Positions 5,614 through 12,828 of a stretch of DNA of 12,828 nucleotides are shown piece after piece. Within the stretch, counting starts at the first letter, position 1. Each line of letters starts with the position of its first letter. This stretch comes from Alphaproteobacteria bacterium (GTDB taxonomy: Bacteria > Pseudomonadota > Alphaproteobacteria > RF32 > CAG-239): the NCBI GenBank assembly GCA_900767645.1, contig CAAFZY010000026.1:1-12828 (forward strand). Direction: 5' to 3'. Made by a program: the position numbers and the translations under genes. Under the pieces are notes generated by a model. The model did no database searches. It was not told the origin of the DNA and worked only from the letters and a program-made list of their open reading frames with translations.

Positions 5614-6182
5614 TATTTTTTATCCGTATTTTTGTTTTGAGTCAAAGCCGAATGAAAATAGGCGCCGATACGCAATGAAATGTCATCAGAGAGCATGCGG
5701 GCGGCATTTTTTTCAACTTTTTTCTGGGCGACAGTTGTGGAATACGGGTTTCCTAAAATATCATAGCCGACATATGCTAAGCTGTTGCCGTTTACCAATT
5801 GTTTGCCGGTCTTAACATCGTATAATCGATATTTTATTTTATAACGAACCCGTTCACGAGTTGCGGTAATGTCATTACGCAAGGCTTGTTGAACCACTTG
5901 TTTTTGCAGATTGTCGACCACCAGACGATAAGATGGGTGATTAGGTATGCCTTTGGGAGTAAAGTTGTCAATCAAATCATTGCGAATGATTTGTCCTACG
6001 CGGTCGGCAATCGGCTCGACTTTGATTTTTGCCATTTCTTCAGTGATAGAGGTATCAAACTCGCCTTTATAATACCACTTTTCATCAGAAGTGCGCTCAA
6101 CATAAAGCGGCTTAAATCCGCAGGCTGACATACAAAACGCCAACCCGCAGATAATTAATGCTATTTTTTTACTATACAACAA
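5613..6182 (-). CDS. lptE: LPS-assembly lipoprotein LptE
   Basis: This is an outer-membrane lipoprotein that plugs the LptD barrel and helps deliver LPS to the cell surface. The 189-residue chain has a short signal peptide (KK at 5-6, hydrophobic 7-17) ending in a lipobox M-S-A-C with the lipidated cysteine at 21, followed by 'GFKPLY', typical of this family. Glycine after the cysteine is consistent with outer-membrane sorting. The remaining alpha/beta region, including 'YRLVVDNLQ' and 'RERVRYKIKYRLYD', fits the LptE fold. The start is TTG at 6182, the only start that keeps the whole signal peptide. It overlaps the end of leuS by 11 bases, with AGGA about 9-11 nt upstream. It is the middle gene of the leuS-lptE-holA operon. 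Confidence 0.88.
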   Translation of the reverse strand: MLYSKKIALIICGLAFCMSACGFKPLYVERTSDEKWYYKGEFDTSITEEMAKIKVEPIADRVGQIIRNDLIDNFTPKGIPNHPSYRLVVDNLQKQVVQQALRNDITATRERVRYKIKYRLYDVKTGKQLVNGNSLAYVGYDILGNPYSTTVAQKKVEKNAARMLSDDISLRIGAYFHSALTQNKNTDKK

Positions 6183-8628
6183 TGTTTACAATCCTATTCG
6201 GTACAACAATTATTTTTTTAATTTCTTTGCCGGCGGTTTGGCGAGCAATATTTTCAAGGCTCAAAGCCGCGGCTTTAACATCAGCTTCCGGCGCGTCTTT
6301 AGGCATTTCAACGGTACCGCGCATTTTGCCGCAAAGCTGAACCGCAATGGTTACAACGTTATCTTGCGCTAAAGCTTTGTTGCCGGCAGGCCATTTGGCG
6401 TCAATCACCGAAGTGTTAAAGCCCATGCGCGCCCACATTTCTTCAGCCAAGTGCGGAACAAACGGACTTAAAAGCTTTAACAGGGTTTCATATAATTCCG
6501 CCGGTATTTTTTCAAGACCGGAGAGATAGTTAACATAAGTCATCAATGATGAAACCGCAGTGTTGAACTTCATTTGGTCAATGCGCTCGCTAACTTCTAA
6601 AATACATTTGTGCATAGCGCGCAAATCAGCTTCAGACGGCGCAACTTTATAAACTTTTTTGAATAAGTTATAAATTTTGCCGACAAAGCGGTAAACGCCC
6701 ATCAAGCTTTCTTCTGACCACATGGCAACCTGTTCAAACGGACCGATAAACATTTCATATAAACGAAAGGTGTCGGCGCCGTAGTTATTAACAATGTCAT
6801 CAGGATTGATAACATTACCGCGCGATTTTGACATTTTTTCGCCGTTTTCAGCTAAAATCATACCATGCGAGGTGCGTTTGTTGTACGGCTCTTTGGTCGG
6901 AACATATCCGCAGTCATATAAAAACTTATGCCAAAAACGAGAGTACAGCAAGTGGAGAGTGGTGTGCTCCATGCCGCCGTTATACCAGTCGACATTCATC
7001 CAGTAGTCAAGAGCTTCTTTTGAGGCAAATTCTTTGCTGTTGTGCGGGTCGCAATAGCGCAAAAAGTACCATGATGAGCCTGCCCAGTTAGGCATGACAT
7101 CAGTTTCGCGACGAGCATGCCCTCCGCATTTCGGGCAAGTTGTGTTTACCCAATCGGTGGCTTTTGCCAAAGGAGAATCGCCGTTGTCATTCGGCAGATA
7201 GTCGGAAATTTCCGGCAAGGTTAACGGCAAGTCTTTTTCATCTAAGGGCTGCCAACCGCAATGTTCGCAATAAACCATCGGAATCGGTTCGCCCCAATAG
7301 CGTTGGCGGGAGAATACCCAGTCACGTAGCTTGAAGTTTACTTTTGCTCGTCCGAATCCGTGGTCGGTTGCGTATGCGATGGCCTTTTTCATACCGTCTT
7401 CTTTGTTTAAGCCGTTTAAAAATCCGGAGTTGATGTGCGGGCCGTCTTCTTCATAGGCTTTTTCGGAAATGTCGCCGCCGTCCAAAACCTGAACAATCGG
7501 CAGATTAAAGGCTTTGGCAAAATCATAATCGCGTTGGTCGTGAGCCGGAACCGCCATAATGGCGCCGGTGCCGTATCCGGTTAAAACGTAATCGGAAATA
7601 TAAACCGGAATTTGTTCATTGGTGAACGGATTGCGCGCGGTAACGCCTTTTAATTCAACGCCGGTTTTTTCTTCACCGGAAGTGCGTTGTAAGTCAGATT
7701 TTTTGGCAGTGGCCGCAACATAATTTTTAATTTCTTCCTGATTGGTAAACAAATGCATATATTTGGTTACAAATTCATGCTCGGGTGCCAAAACCATATA
7801 AGTTACGCCGAAAGCGGTATCGGGACGAGTGGTAAAGACGGTTAATTTATCGCCGGCAAAGTCAAAATCAAGCTCAGCGCCTTCAGAACGTCCTATCCAG
7901 TTGATTTGTTGCGCTTTTACTCTGTCAACAAAGTCAAGCCCGTCTAAATCATTAATCAGGCGGTCGGCGTATTTGGTAATGGCAATCATCCATTGCTCTT
8001 TGTTACGACGGATAACTTCAGCGCCGCAACGTTCGCAGTGACCGTTGACAACTTCTTCATTGGCAAGCCCTACTTTGCATGACGGACACCAGTTAATGGC
8101 TATTTTGTCTTTGTAAGCCATGCCGTGTTTGAACAGCTGAATAAACATCCATTGGGTCCATTTGTAATATTCGGGGTCAGAAGTATTAATACATCTGTCC
8201 CAATCAAAACTGAAACCGATGGATTTTAATTGACGGGTAAAGTTTTTGATGTTGGCGGCAGTTGAAACCGCAGGATGCACGCCGGTTTTAATGGCATAGT
8301 TTTCTGCCGGTAATCCGAATGCGTCAAAACCCATAGGGTATAAAACATTATAGCCCTGCATGCGTTTTTTACGGGCAATAACGTCAAGAGCGGTGTATGA
8401 GCGCGGGTGCCCGACATGAAGTCCGGCGCCGGAGGGGTATGGAAACTCAACCAAAGCGTAAAATTTTTGTTTGGTTTTATCAATGTCGACATGATAGATT
8501 TTTTCATCTTCCCAAATTTTTTGCCACTTGCTTTCAATGGTGCGGAAATTGTAACGATCTTCCAGTTGCCATTGTTTTTGCCATTCTTCAAAAGTTTCTT
8601 TGCCATTATAACGCGGATTGCCGCTCAT
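6172..8628 (-). CDS. leuS: Leucyl-tRNA synthetase
   Basis: This class Ia synthetase charges tRNA-Leu. The 818 residues contain the 'HVGH' ATP-binding signature (71-74, within PYPSGAGLHVGH), the KMSKS loop (598-602), and the CP1 editing domain with 'FTTRPDTAFG' (265-274) and 'GTGAIMAVPAHDQRD' (353-367), so hydrolytic proofreading should be intact. Two cysteine pairs (C181/C184 with C198/C201, and C454/C457 with C498/C501) look like zinc-binding sites. The length is normal for the bacterial type. GGAGA lies about 7 nt before the ATG. It is the first gene of a minus-strand operon with lptE and holA, with an apparent promoter and a structured leader in the 184-bp divergent region shared with rsmB. 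Confidence 0.97.
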   Translation of the reverse strand: MSGNPRYNGKETFEEWQKQWQLEDRYNFRTIESKWQKIWEDEKIYHVDIDKTKQKFYALVEFPYPSGAGLHVGHPRSYTALDVIARKKRMQGYNVLYPMGFDAFGLPAENYAIKTGVHPAVSTAANIKNFTRQLKSIGFSFDWDRCINTSDPEYYKWTQWMFIQLFKHGMAYKDKIAINWCPSCKVGLANEEVVNGHCERCGAEVIRRNKEQWMIAITKYADRLINDLDGLDFVDRVKAQQINWIGRSEGAELDFDFAGDKLTVFTTRPDTAFGVTYMVLAPEHEFVTKYMHLFTNQEEIKNYVAATAKKSDLQRTSGEEKTGVELKGVTARNPFTNEQIPVYISDYVLTGYGTGAIMAVPAHDQRDYDFAKAFNLPIVQVLDGGDISEKAYEEDGPHINSGFLNGLNKEDGMKKAIAYATDHGFGRAKVNFKLRDWVFSRQRYWGEPIPMVYCEHCGWQPLDEKDLPLTLPEISDYLPNDNGDSPLAKATDWVNTTCPKCGGHARRETDVMPNWAGSSWYFLRYCDPHNSKEFASKEALDYWMNVDWYNGGMEHTTLHLLYSRFWHKFLYDCGYVPTKEPYNKRTSHGMILAENGEKMSKSRGNVINPDDIVNNYGADTFRLYEMFIGPFEQVAMWSEESLMGVYRFVGKIYNLFKKVYKVAPSEADLRAMHKCILEVSERIDQMKFNTAVSSLMTYVNYLSGLEKIPAELYETLLKLLSPFVPHLAEEMWARMGFNTSVIDAKWPAGNKALAQDNVVTIAVQLCGKMRGTVEMPKDAPEADVKAAALSLENIARQTAGKEIKKIIVVPNRIVNIVV

Positions 8629-8662
8629 CGTTTTTCTCCAGTTTTTGATTTTATCGAAAATA

Positions 8663-8704
8663 TTGGCTTTAAATTATCGCAACGGTGATAAAAATACAAG
8701 CCAA
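8663..8704 (-). promoter_or_regulatory. Nested inverted repeat in the leuS leader
   Basis: The outer arms TTGGCTT/AAGCCAA (8663-8669 with 8698-8704) enclose inner arms TTATC/GATAA (8674-8678 with 8686-8690). The segment lies between the predicted leuS start point (near 8733) and the ATG at 8628, so it would form a two-tier hairpin in the leader RNA, or act as an operator. It has no U-tract and is not a T-box by eye. Confidence 0.45.
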
Positions 8705-8739
8705 AACTATGTTATCAGCAACTTTTATTGTGTAAAATC

Positions 8740-8768
8740 ATCATATATATAGGTTAAAATGCTTGCAA
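8740..8768 (-). promoter_or_regulatory. Promoter for the leuS-lptE-holA operon
   Basis: On the minus strand, TTGCAA (8768-8763), a 17-bp spacer, then TATGAT (8745-8740, 5 of 6). Transcription would begin near 8733, giving a leader of about 105 nt. TTGCAA is self-complementary, so the same hexamer could act as the -35 box for the divergent rsmB operon (with TAAATT at 8785-8790), but that -10 match is poor. Confidence 0.6.
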
Positions 8769-8812
8769 AAATTTTCGGCGCGGGTAAATTTGATTATTGA
8801 AAGGATAAGTTC

Positions 8813-10099
8813 ATGAATATACGTCGCCGCTGTGTTGAAATTTTACAACGTATTTTGGAAGAAAAAATATTTTTTAACGGCTTGAAAGCCGAAATTGAAG
8901 AAAAAAATCTGCCGTTTGCCAATATGCTGATTTTAACGGCATTGCGGCATTTGGTTACCTTAAAACAAATATTGCATAAGTTTTTAAATAAAAAAATTCC
9001 GGATAAAAATAAAAAAGTTTATTATGCGCTGCTGTTGGGCGCAACGGAAATTTTGTATATGGACACCCCCGATTATGCCGCGATTAACGAATATGTAAAC
9101 ATAGCTCGCAAGGTTTCGGATAAATATGCCGCAGGTATGGTTAATGCGGTTTTGCGCCGCGTGGCTGCCGATAAAGATAATTTAAATACAGCGTTTGGAA
9201 ACAAGATTTTTCCGGAAGCATTTAAACAAATTTTGCAAAAAGATTATTCTGCGGCTGAAATCGCACGGCTTGAAGAATCGGCAAAAGCAGAACCGGCGCT
9301 TGATATTAGCGTAAAAAATAATCCGGAAGAGCTTGTTTTAAAATTGAACGGTGTTTTATTTGCCGACGGAACCATCCGGCTTAAAGAATTGAAAAGTAAA
9401 GTAAGCGAGCTTTACGGTTTTAAAGAAGGTTTGTGGTGGGTGCAAGATTTGGCAGCGTCAATGCCGGTAAATTTGTTGGGTGACGTTAAAAACAAAAAAG
9501 CGCTTGATTTATGCGCGGCTCCCGGAGGAAAAACAGCCCAGCTGTTAAGTAAAGGCGCTAAAGTTACGGCGGTTGATATTGATGAAGAGCGCATGGCTCG
9601 TTTGCGGCAAAACATTAAGCGCTTGCAACTGGAGCAAAATTTAACCACCGTAACAGCGGATGGGTTGGAATTTTTGCAAAACAGCTCTGAACATTTTGAT
9701 ATTATTGTTTTGGACGCCCCTTGTTCGGCAACCGGAACATTCAGAAGACATCCCGAAGTTTTACATCTTAAAACCGCAGATGATGTAAACAAACAACTCG
9801 GTATTCAGGCTCAAATGTTAAATGCGGCGGCAGCAAAATTAGCGTCGGGAGGACTTATTTTGTATTGCACTTGTTCGGCAGCTAGGGCTGAAGGCGAAAA
9901 TCAGATTACAAAGTTTTTGCAATCTCATGCCGATTTCAAATTGAGGGTGTTTGATTTACGAGATGTCAATAAATTTAACGGAAAAATGTTTGACGCCGAA
10001 ATAATTGATAAGGGAGTTTTAAGAACTTTATCATATTATATGCAAAATGACGGCGGTATGGACGTGTTTTTTGCCGCTTGTCTGCAAAAGTCCGCATAA
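8813..10099 (+). CDS. rsmB: RsmB-type 16S rRNA (cytosine-C5) methyltransferase
   Basis: The enzyme methylates C5 of a 16S rRNA cytosine (C967 in E. coli) using S-adenosylmethionine. The 428 residues comprise an N-terminal NusB-like helical domain (about 1-135, with 'YYALLLGATEILYMD' and 'GMVNAVLRR'), a linker and a Rossmann methyltransferase domain. The SAM motif is 'DLCAAPGGK' (232-240). The release/catalysis motif is 'DAPCSATGTFRRHPEV' (301-316) with C304, and the nucleophile motif is 'YCTCS' (351-355) with C354. Both cysteines of the Nol1/Nop2/Sun mechanism are present, so it should be active. AAGGA lies about 8 nt before the ATG. It is the first gene of a three-gene operon with a 12-nt gap to the next gene, and diverges from leuS. 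Other family members (RsmF-like) usually lack the NusB-like domain. Confidence 0.93.
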   Translation: MNIRRRCVEILQRILEEKIFFNGLKAEIEEKNLPFANMLILTALRHLVTLKQILHKFLNKKIPDKNKKVYYALLLGATEILYMDTPDYAAINEYVNIARKVSDKYAAGMVNAVLRRVAADKDNLNTAFGNKIFPEAFKQILQKDYSAAEIARLEESAKAEPALDISVKNNPEELVLKLNGVLFADGTIRLKELKSKVSELYGFKEGLWWVQDLAASMPVNLLGDVKNKKALDLCAAPGGKTAQLLSKGAKVTAVDIDEERMARLRQNIKRLQLEQNLTTVTADGLEFLQNSSEHFDIIVLDAPCSATGTFRRHPEVLHLKTADDVNKQLGIQAQMLNAAAAKLASGGLILYCTCSAARAEGENQITKFLQSHADFKLRVFDLRDVNKFNGKMFDAEIIDKGVLRTLSYYMQNDGGMDVFFAACLQKSA

Positions 10100-10111
10100 A
10101 GGGAGAAAAAT

Positions 10112-11185
10112 ATGCAATCGTCTTTAATTGTTTTTGTGATAGTCGGCTTAATCGGGTTTGTGTTATCAAGACTGTTATTGACCTTTTGTAAAACCGGCAT
10201 ATCCGGTCAAAACATTTATAAAGTGTATAAGGATACATCAGTATGGCTGGCTCTGTTGATTTTTGGCGGTGTTGCCGCAATTTTTTATAATGCGCCGGTT
10301 AAGTATGACATTGTGGCACCGGTTGCCGGATATGTTTTGCCGATAATTTTTGCGTTGGCGACAATAATTTATGTTTCATATTGGTTTGCAAACAGTTGGT
10401 TGCTGAATACCCTGATTTTAACTGCGGCGGCGGCAATGGCAATGATGTTGCCGGATAATATAATTTTTGAAGGAATACTGCCGGTATGGGCAGATAAAAT
10501 TATAGCGGCGGCGGTTGTGTATATTTTAGTGATAAGCGCGAAAAATATTAATTTATTAGCGGGAACTTTCGGAATACAGGCTGTTGCCATTACCATAGGC
10601 GCTGCTCTTTTGGCATTGCTTGGCGGGGTGCCGATTTATTTAGGCATTATCGGTGCGTATTTGGCCGGCGTTTGGCTCGGATTTTTAAATTTAAACCGCT
10701 TTCCGAGTAAGGTTTATTTGAACGGCGGCGCGTGCATGGCTTTTGCTTATGTGTTGGCATGGATAGTATTGCAAGGCGCTTGTGAACTTGCGGCTCCGTC
10801 TATGTTTATATTATGCATGTATGTTGTATCCGAAAGCCTTTGGGCATTGGCACAGCGCATTGTTTTTAATGTTAAAAACAATGAGTTTTCTGAAAATACG
10901 GCAAGTTACAGCGCTTTTGAAAAAGGGCTTGAAGTTACGGCTATCGGAGTTGCGGTGGCAAAAATAAACATAGTTAATTTAGTATTGGCATTGTTTCAGC
11001 TTTATTCTGTAAATACGTATTCGGTGCCGCTTTTTGCTTTTTTAATTAATCTGTGGCTTTTAGGCATTCTATATAATGTTGATGACGATAACAAAACACT
11101 GAAAGAAGTAAATCGTGAGTTTGTACAAAGTTTTAAAGACGGGCTTGATAATATAAAAAAATCGCTCAAGAAAAATAAGGATTGA
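10112..11185 (+). CDS. Polytopic membrane protein resembling MraY/WecA but lacking catalytic residues
   Basis: The 357 residues contain roughly nine to eleven membrane helices. Parts align by eye with the MraY/WecA polyprenyl-phosphate glycosyl-1-phosphate transferase family. 'LGFLNLNRFPSKVYLNGGAC' (189-208) corresponds to the family's 'LGFL.(F)N.(P)PAKVFMGDTGS'. 'SAKNINLLAGTFG' (142-154) corresponds to 'NA.NL.DG.DGLA'. 'NTASYSAFEKG' (262-272) occupies the place of the cytoplasmic 'PLHHHYE' loop. In all three the catalytic or Mg-binding aspartates and the histidines are missing, and no DD motif is seen earlier. If the homology is real this is a pseudoenzyme. GGGAG lies 7 nt before the ATG. 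It sits between rsmB (12-nt gap) and the repeat protein (TGATG overlap region), so translation is probably coupled. The alternative is an unrelated membrane protein with chance similarity. Confidence 0.55.
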   Translation: MQSSLIVFVIVGLIGFVLSRLLLTFCKTGISGQNIYKVYKDTSVWLALLIFGGVAAIFYNAPVKYDIVAPVAGYVLPIIFALATIIYVSYWFANSWLLNTLILTAAAAMAMMLPDNIIFEGILPVWADKIIAAAVVYILVISAKNINLLAGTFGIQAVAITIGAALLALLGGVPIYLGIIGAYLAGVWLGFLNLNRFPSKVYLNGGACMAFAYVLAWIVLQGACELAAPSMFILCMYVVSESLWALAQRIVFNVKNNEFSENTASYSAFEKGLEVTAIGVAVAKINIVNLVLALFQLYSVNTYSVPLFAFLINLWLLGILYNVDDDNKTLKEVNREFVQSFKDGLDNIKKSLKKNKD

Positions 11186-11187
11186 TG

Positions 11188-12516
11188 ATGAAAATCGGAT
11201 TTTGGCACAAGCTTTTGAAGCAAGCAACGAGCAACGAATCGGCGGCAGATTTAACAATGGCACCGATACGGGTGGTTGTGGCGGCTTTTGAAGATGATTG
11301 TGCGGAAAATTCGGGGCGCTGTCTTTATGATATGCTCTTAAATAATCAGTTGTTTGATTGTAGTTTTTATGATGATGCGATTGACAAAAGCTTTTTGAAT
11401 CTGCAAGGTCGTAATTTTTTTGATTTTTACGATGCCGGTCAAAAAATTTTGAAGCAGTATCAAGCCGATGTTTTAATTTGGGGCTTCAGAAAAGACGATA
11501 AAATAAGATTAAATTTTCAAACCGAAAAGCAGTATGAGCGAGCCGAACTTTCATTACTTGATGAACTTTGCCTGCCGCTCGGCTTTTTTCAAGATAAAAC
11601 CTTACCGACACAATTGTTTGATTTAATTTGTGCGGTTGCGGTAATGGCGGCAGAAGTTAAAAACGGCGCGGCAAAACAAAAAGTTTTACAAAATCTGGTC
11701 GATAAAATCAGCCGTGAAAAGTCGCCGCAAGGTCTTGATATTGAGTATATGCCGTATATTTTAAATATGCTGGCGCTTATTTATTTGCAGGCTCGTTTAA
11801 ATAATTTAAATATTACCGATGTTAAAGCGATATCGGGCATGCTTGACGGTGCGCAAAAATATGCGGCTCGGCTCGGCGATGTGCTGTTGGTCGGGAGTGT
11901 ATATGCCAATTATGGCAAGCTATATCAATATGCGGCGGAAAATTTTAATCAGCACCGATATGCTTTTTTAAAAAATGCAATTGAAAACAATCGGCGAGCA
12001 CAAAAATGTTTTAACCGCTATGCATATCCGTATGATTTCGGGTTGCTTGCTTATCGTAATTCGCAATTGTATTTTGCTTATTGGCGGCAAATATCCGATG
12101 TGCAAGCGTTGCGAGATGCTGTTTTTAATTTGCGCGAGGCTGAAAAAATTTTTTCAATGGCGGCATTTCCGTATTTTTGGGCAATGATTCAAGATAAGTT
12201 GGGTTTTTATCTTTCACTGTTGGGGCTGTTTAGCCACAGCGATGAGATTTCAATGTTGGCGGTTGAAAATTATAAAAATCGGCAAAAGGTTTTTGCTAAA
12301 GAAAGTTGGCCGCTCAAATGGGCAAAAACGCAAGAAAATATCGGCAACATCTTTTATAATACCGGCAAATGGCTTAAAGATGAAAGCTATTTGGAAGAAT
12401 CGATAAAATATTATGAAGACGCGGCGGAGATTTATGAAAATTATAAAAAATCCGATGAATTGCGGCAGATGCAAATTTGTGTAACAAAGGCTGATGAATA
12501 TATAAAACAACTTTAG
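11188..12516 (+). CDS. TolB-N-like domain plus TPR-like repeat protein
   Basis: This is a soluble protein of about 442 residues. The N-terminal part (about 26-120) reads 'IRVVVAAFEDD...ADVLIWGF...IRLNF', a strand-helix pattern like the TolB N-terminal domain found in some alphaproteobacterial TPR proteins. The C-terminal part is helical, with three repeats of exactly 47 residues, marked by 'YPYDF', 'FPYFW' and 'WPLKW' (Pro at 281, 328, 375), each followed by a 'Q-(D/E)-(K/N)-(L/I)-G'-like helix and an acidic-aromatic helix. No signal peptide is seen. The frame is open from TTG 11182, but the ribosome-binding site AAGGA (11177-11181) is best spaced for ATG 11188. ATG 11185 overlaps the upstream stop and is the alternative. 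It is the last gene of the rsmB operon. Likely a scaffold for protein contacts; its partner is unknown. Confidence 0.7.
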   Translation: MKIGFWHKLLKQATSNESAADLTMAPIRVVVAAFEDDCAENSGRCLYDMLLNNQLFDCSFYDDAIDKSFLNLQGRNFFDFYDAGQKILKQYQADVLIWGFRKDDKIRLNFQTEKQYERAELSLLDELCLPLGFFQDKTLPTQLFDLICAVAVMAAEVKNGAAKQKVLQNLVDKISREKSPQGLDIEYMPYILNMLALIYLQARLNNLNITDVKAISGMLDGAQKYAARLGDVLLVGSVYANYGKLYQYAAENFNQHRYAFLKNAIENNRRAQKCFNRYAYPYDFGLLAYRNSQLYFAYWRQISDVQALRDAVFNLREAEKIFSMAAFPYFWAMIQDKLGFYLSLLGLFSHSDEISMLAVENYKNRQKVFAKESWPLKWAKTQENIGNIFYNTGKWLKDESYLEESIKYYEDAAEIYENYKKSDELRQMQICVTKADEYIKQL

Positions 12517-12528
12517 TGTAAATAATTC

Positions 12529-12557
12529 TTGCATAAAATGTTTTTTTATTTTATGAA
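12529..12557 (+). promoter_or_regulatory. Probable promoter for tRNA-Ser
   Basis: TTGCAT (12529-12534), a 17-bp spacer, then TATGAA (12552-12557, 4 of 6), predicting a start near 12564, five bases before the mature tRNA. The region also contains an AT-only hairpin CATAAAAT/ATTTTATG (12532-12539 with 12548-12555). Confidence 0.45.
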
Positions 12558-12568
12558 AGAGCTGTTAC

Positions 12569-12659
12569 GGTGAGATGGCAGAGTGGTCGAATGCGGTTGA
12601 CTCGAAATCAATTGTACCCATTTCGGGTACCTAGGGTTCGAATCCCTATCTCACCGCCA
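12569..12659 (+). tRNA. tRNA-Ser(CGA)
   Basis: The class II tRNA is 91 nt with encoded CCA. The acceptor stem is GGTGAGA/TCTCACC. The D-arm follows GATGGCAGAGTGGTCGAATGC-type serine geometry. The anticodon stem GTTGA/TCAAT closes the loop CTCGAAA, with anticodon CGA at 12603-12605, reading UCG. The long variable arm is TGTACCC...GGGTACC, and the T-arm is TAGGG-TTCGAAT-CCCTA. The long variable arm and anticodon together identify serine. A protein-coding frame across it is an artefact. Confidence 0.96.
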
Positions 12660-12698
12660 ATTACAAAAGACGCCCCTTGCGGGCGTTTTTTTGTAATT
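12659..12698 (+). terminator. Terminator after tRNA-Ser inside a long inverted repeat
   Basis: The stem ACGCCC/GGGCGT (12670-12675 with 12681-12686) is followed by seven T's. The outer arms AATTACAAAA (12659-12668) and TTTTGTAATT (12689-12698) extend it into a nearly continuous 17-bp stem that begins at the last base of the CCA end. Confidence 0.85.
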
Positions 12699-12828
12699 GA
12701 TGAGGCGAGTAGGATTGGAAGCCTTGGTACTCTAGGGCTGAAGGATAAAAAACAATCCGGTGGATTGTTTTTTGCCTGAAGGCGACAAATTTGTTAGTTT
12801 TGTAAGCCGGCGGCAGCAGGCGCAACAA
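12699..12828. other. Gene-free 3' end of window with a perfect hairpin
   Basis: No gene is evident. The segment contains a perfect 12-bp inverted repeat, AAAAAACAATCC/GGATTGTTTTTT (12747-12758 with 12762-12773, loop GGT). The symmetrical A- and T-runs make it a good bidirectional terminator, yet no gene in this window needs it: the tRNA already has one. It may close a transcript entering from beyond the right edge on the minus strand, or an unannotated short RNA. Confidence 0.5.

Noticed and set aside
8226..8606. 126-codon minus-strand frame inside leuS
   Set aside because: It lies in another frame of the leuS coding region, whose N-terminal motifs (HVGH) are intact in the main frame.
8629..8812. 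T-box or amino-acid riboswitch before leuS
   Set aside because: No T-box sequence or specifier loop can be seen, and the element is characteristic of Gram-positive bacteria.
9412..9792. 126-codon minus-strand frame opposite rsmB
   Set aside because: It covers the conserved SAM and catalytic motifs of rsmB on the other strand; a shadow.
12532..12555. CATAAAAT/ATTTTATG hairpin as terminator of the rsmB operon
   Set aside because: The stem is only A-T pairs with an 8-nt loop and overlaps the tRNA promoter; too weak for a rho-independent terminator. No other terminator is visible there, so read-through into the tRNA is possible.
12569..12698. tRNA-Ser 3' end as an integration (att) site
   Set aside because: No integrase gene and no repeat of the tRNA 3' end downstream within the window; the sequence after it is a normal terminator.
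12570..12779. Open reading frame of 69 codons over the tRNA-Ser region
   Set aside because: Its first 90 bases are the tRNA gene and it continues through the terminator hairpins; no ribosome-binding site and no recognisable protein.
1..12828. CRISPR array, insertion sequence or phage genes
   Set aside because: No regularly spaced direct repeats, transposase, integrase or structural phage proteins were found in any frame; the only dispersed repeats are the palindromic elements in the prepilin leaders.

Overview
The window looks like chromosomal DNA from a low-to-moderate GC, uncultured alphaproteobacterium, probably of the gut-associated, host-adapted kind. This is an inference. It rests on the divergent leuS-lptE-holA cluster, the alphaproteobacterial look of rpsU and the small DUF465-like protein, palindromic repeats that encode peptides of the 'LDxRVKPDNDS' type, and two prepilins with the 'GRSMVEMLGVLAIIGVLSVGAIAGYSKAM' N-terminus. 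I associate that N-terminus from memory with uncultured gut Alphaproteobacteria. No plasmid, phage or insertion-sequence genes are visible.

Layout. Positions 1-712 hold a type IV prepilin-like gene whose 5' end is at or beyond the window edge. A small multi-pass membrane protein follows (789-1139) behind a near-consensus sigma-70 promoter. It converges on a 6-phosphofructokinase gene (2287-1208, minus) and shares a symmetrical terminator with it. Next on the plus strand are a DUF465/YdcH-like helical protein (2425-2637), ribosomal protein S21 (2744-2950, strong terminator) and an unrecognised soluble protein (3090-3587) whose upstream region carries two TTTGTACAAA palindromes two helical turns apart. 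A minus-strand block then runs leuS (8628-6172) > lptE (6182-5613) > holA (5613-4582), tightly overlapping, followed by a second prepilin of the same family (4467-3640) with its own promoter and ribosome-binding site. Divergent from leuS is a plus-strand operon: rsmB-type rRNA methyltransferase (8813-10099), a polytopic membrane protein that looks like an MraY/WecA-family protein without its catalytic residues (10112-11185), and a TolB-N-like plus repeat-domain protein (11188-12516). The window ends with tRNA-Ser(CGA), its terminator and about 130 bp of gene-free sequence containing another perfect hairpin.

How the genes relate. Most are housekeeping: glycolysis (pfk), translation (rpsU, leuS, rsmB, tRNA-Ser), replication (holA) and LPS export (lptE). 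The less ordinary content is (i) two prepilins that each carry, in the leader removed by prepilin peptidase, a complete 90-bp three-hairpin palindromic element plus a decayed half-element. The two full copies lie in opposite orientations relative to their host genes and differ by three compensatory base-pair changes. (ii) A probable pseudo-glycosyl-1-phosphate transferase sits in an operon with a repeat protein. (iii) Operator-like palindromes lie upstream of genes of unknown function. I did not find a clear new multi-gene system such as a defence island. The repeat-in-leader arrangement and the degenerate MraY-like protein are the best candidates for something undescribed.
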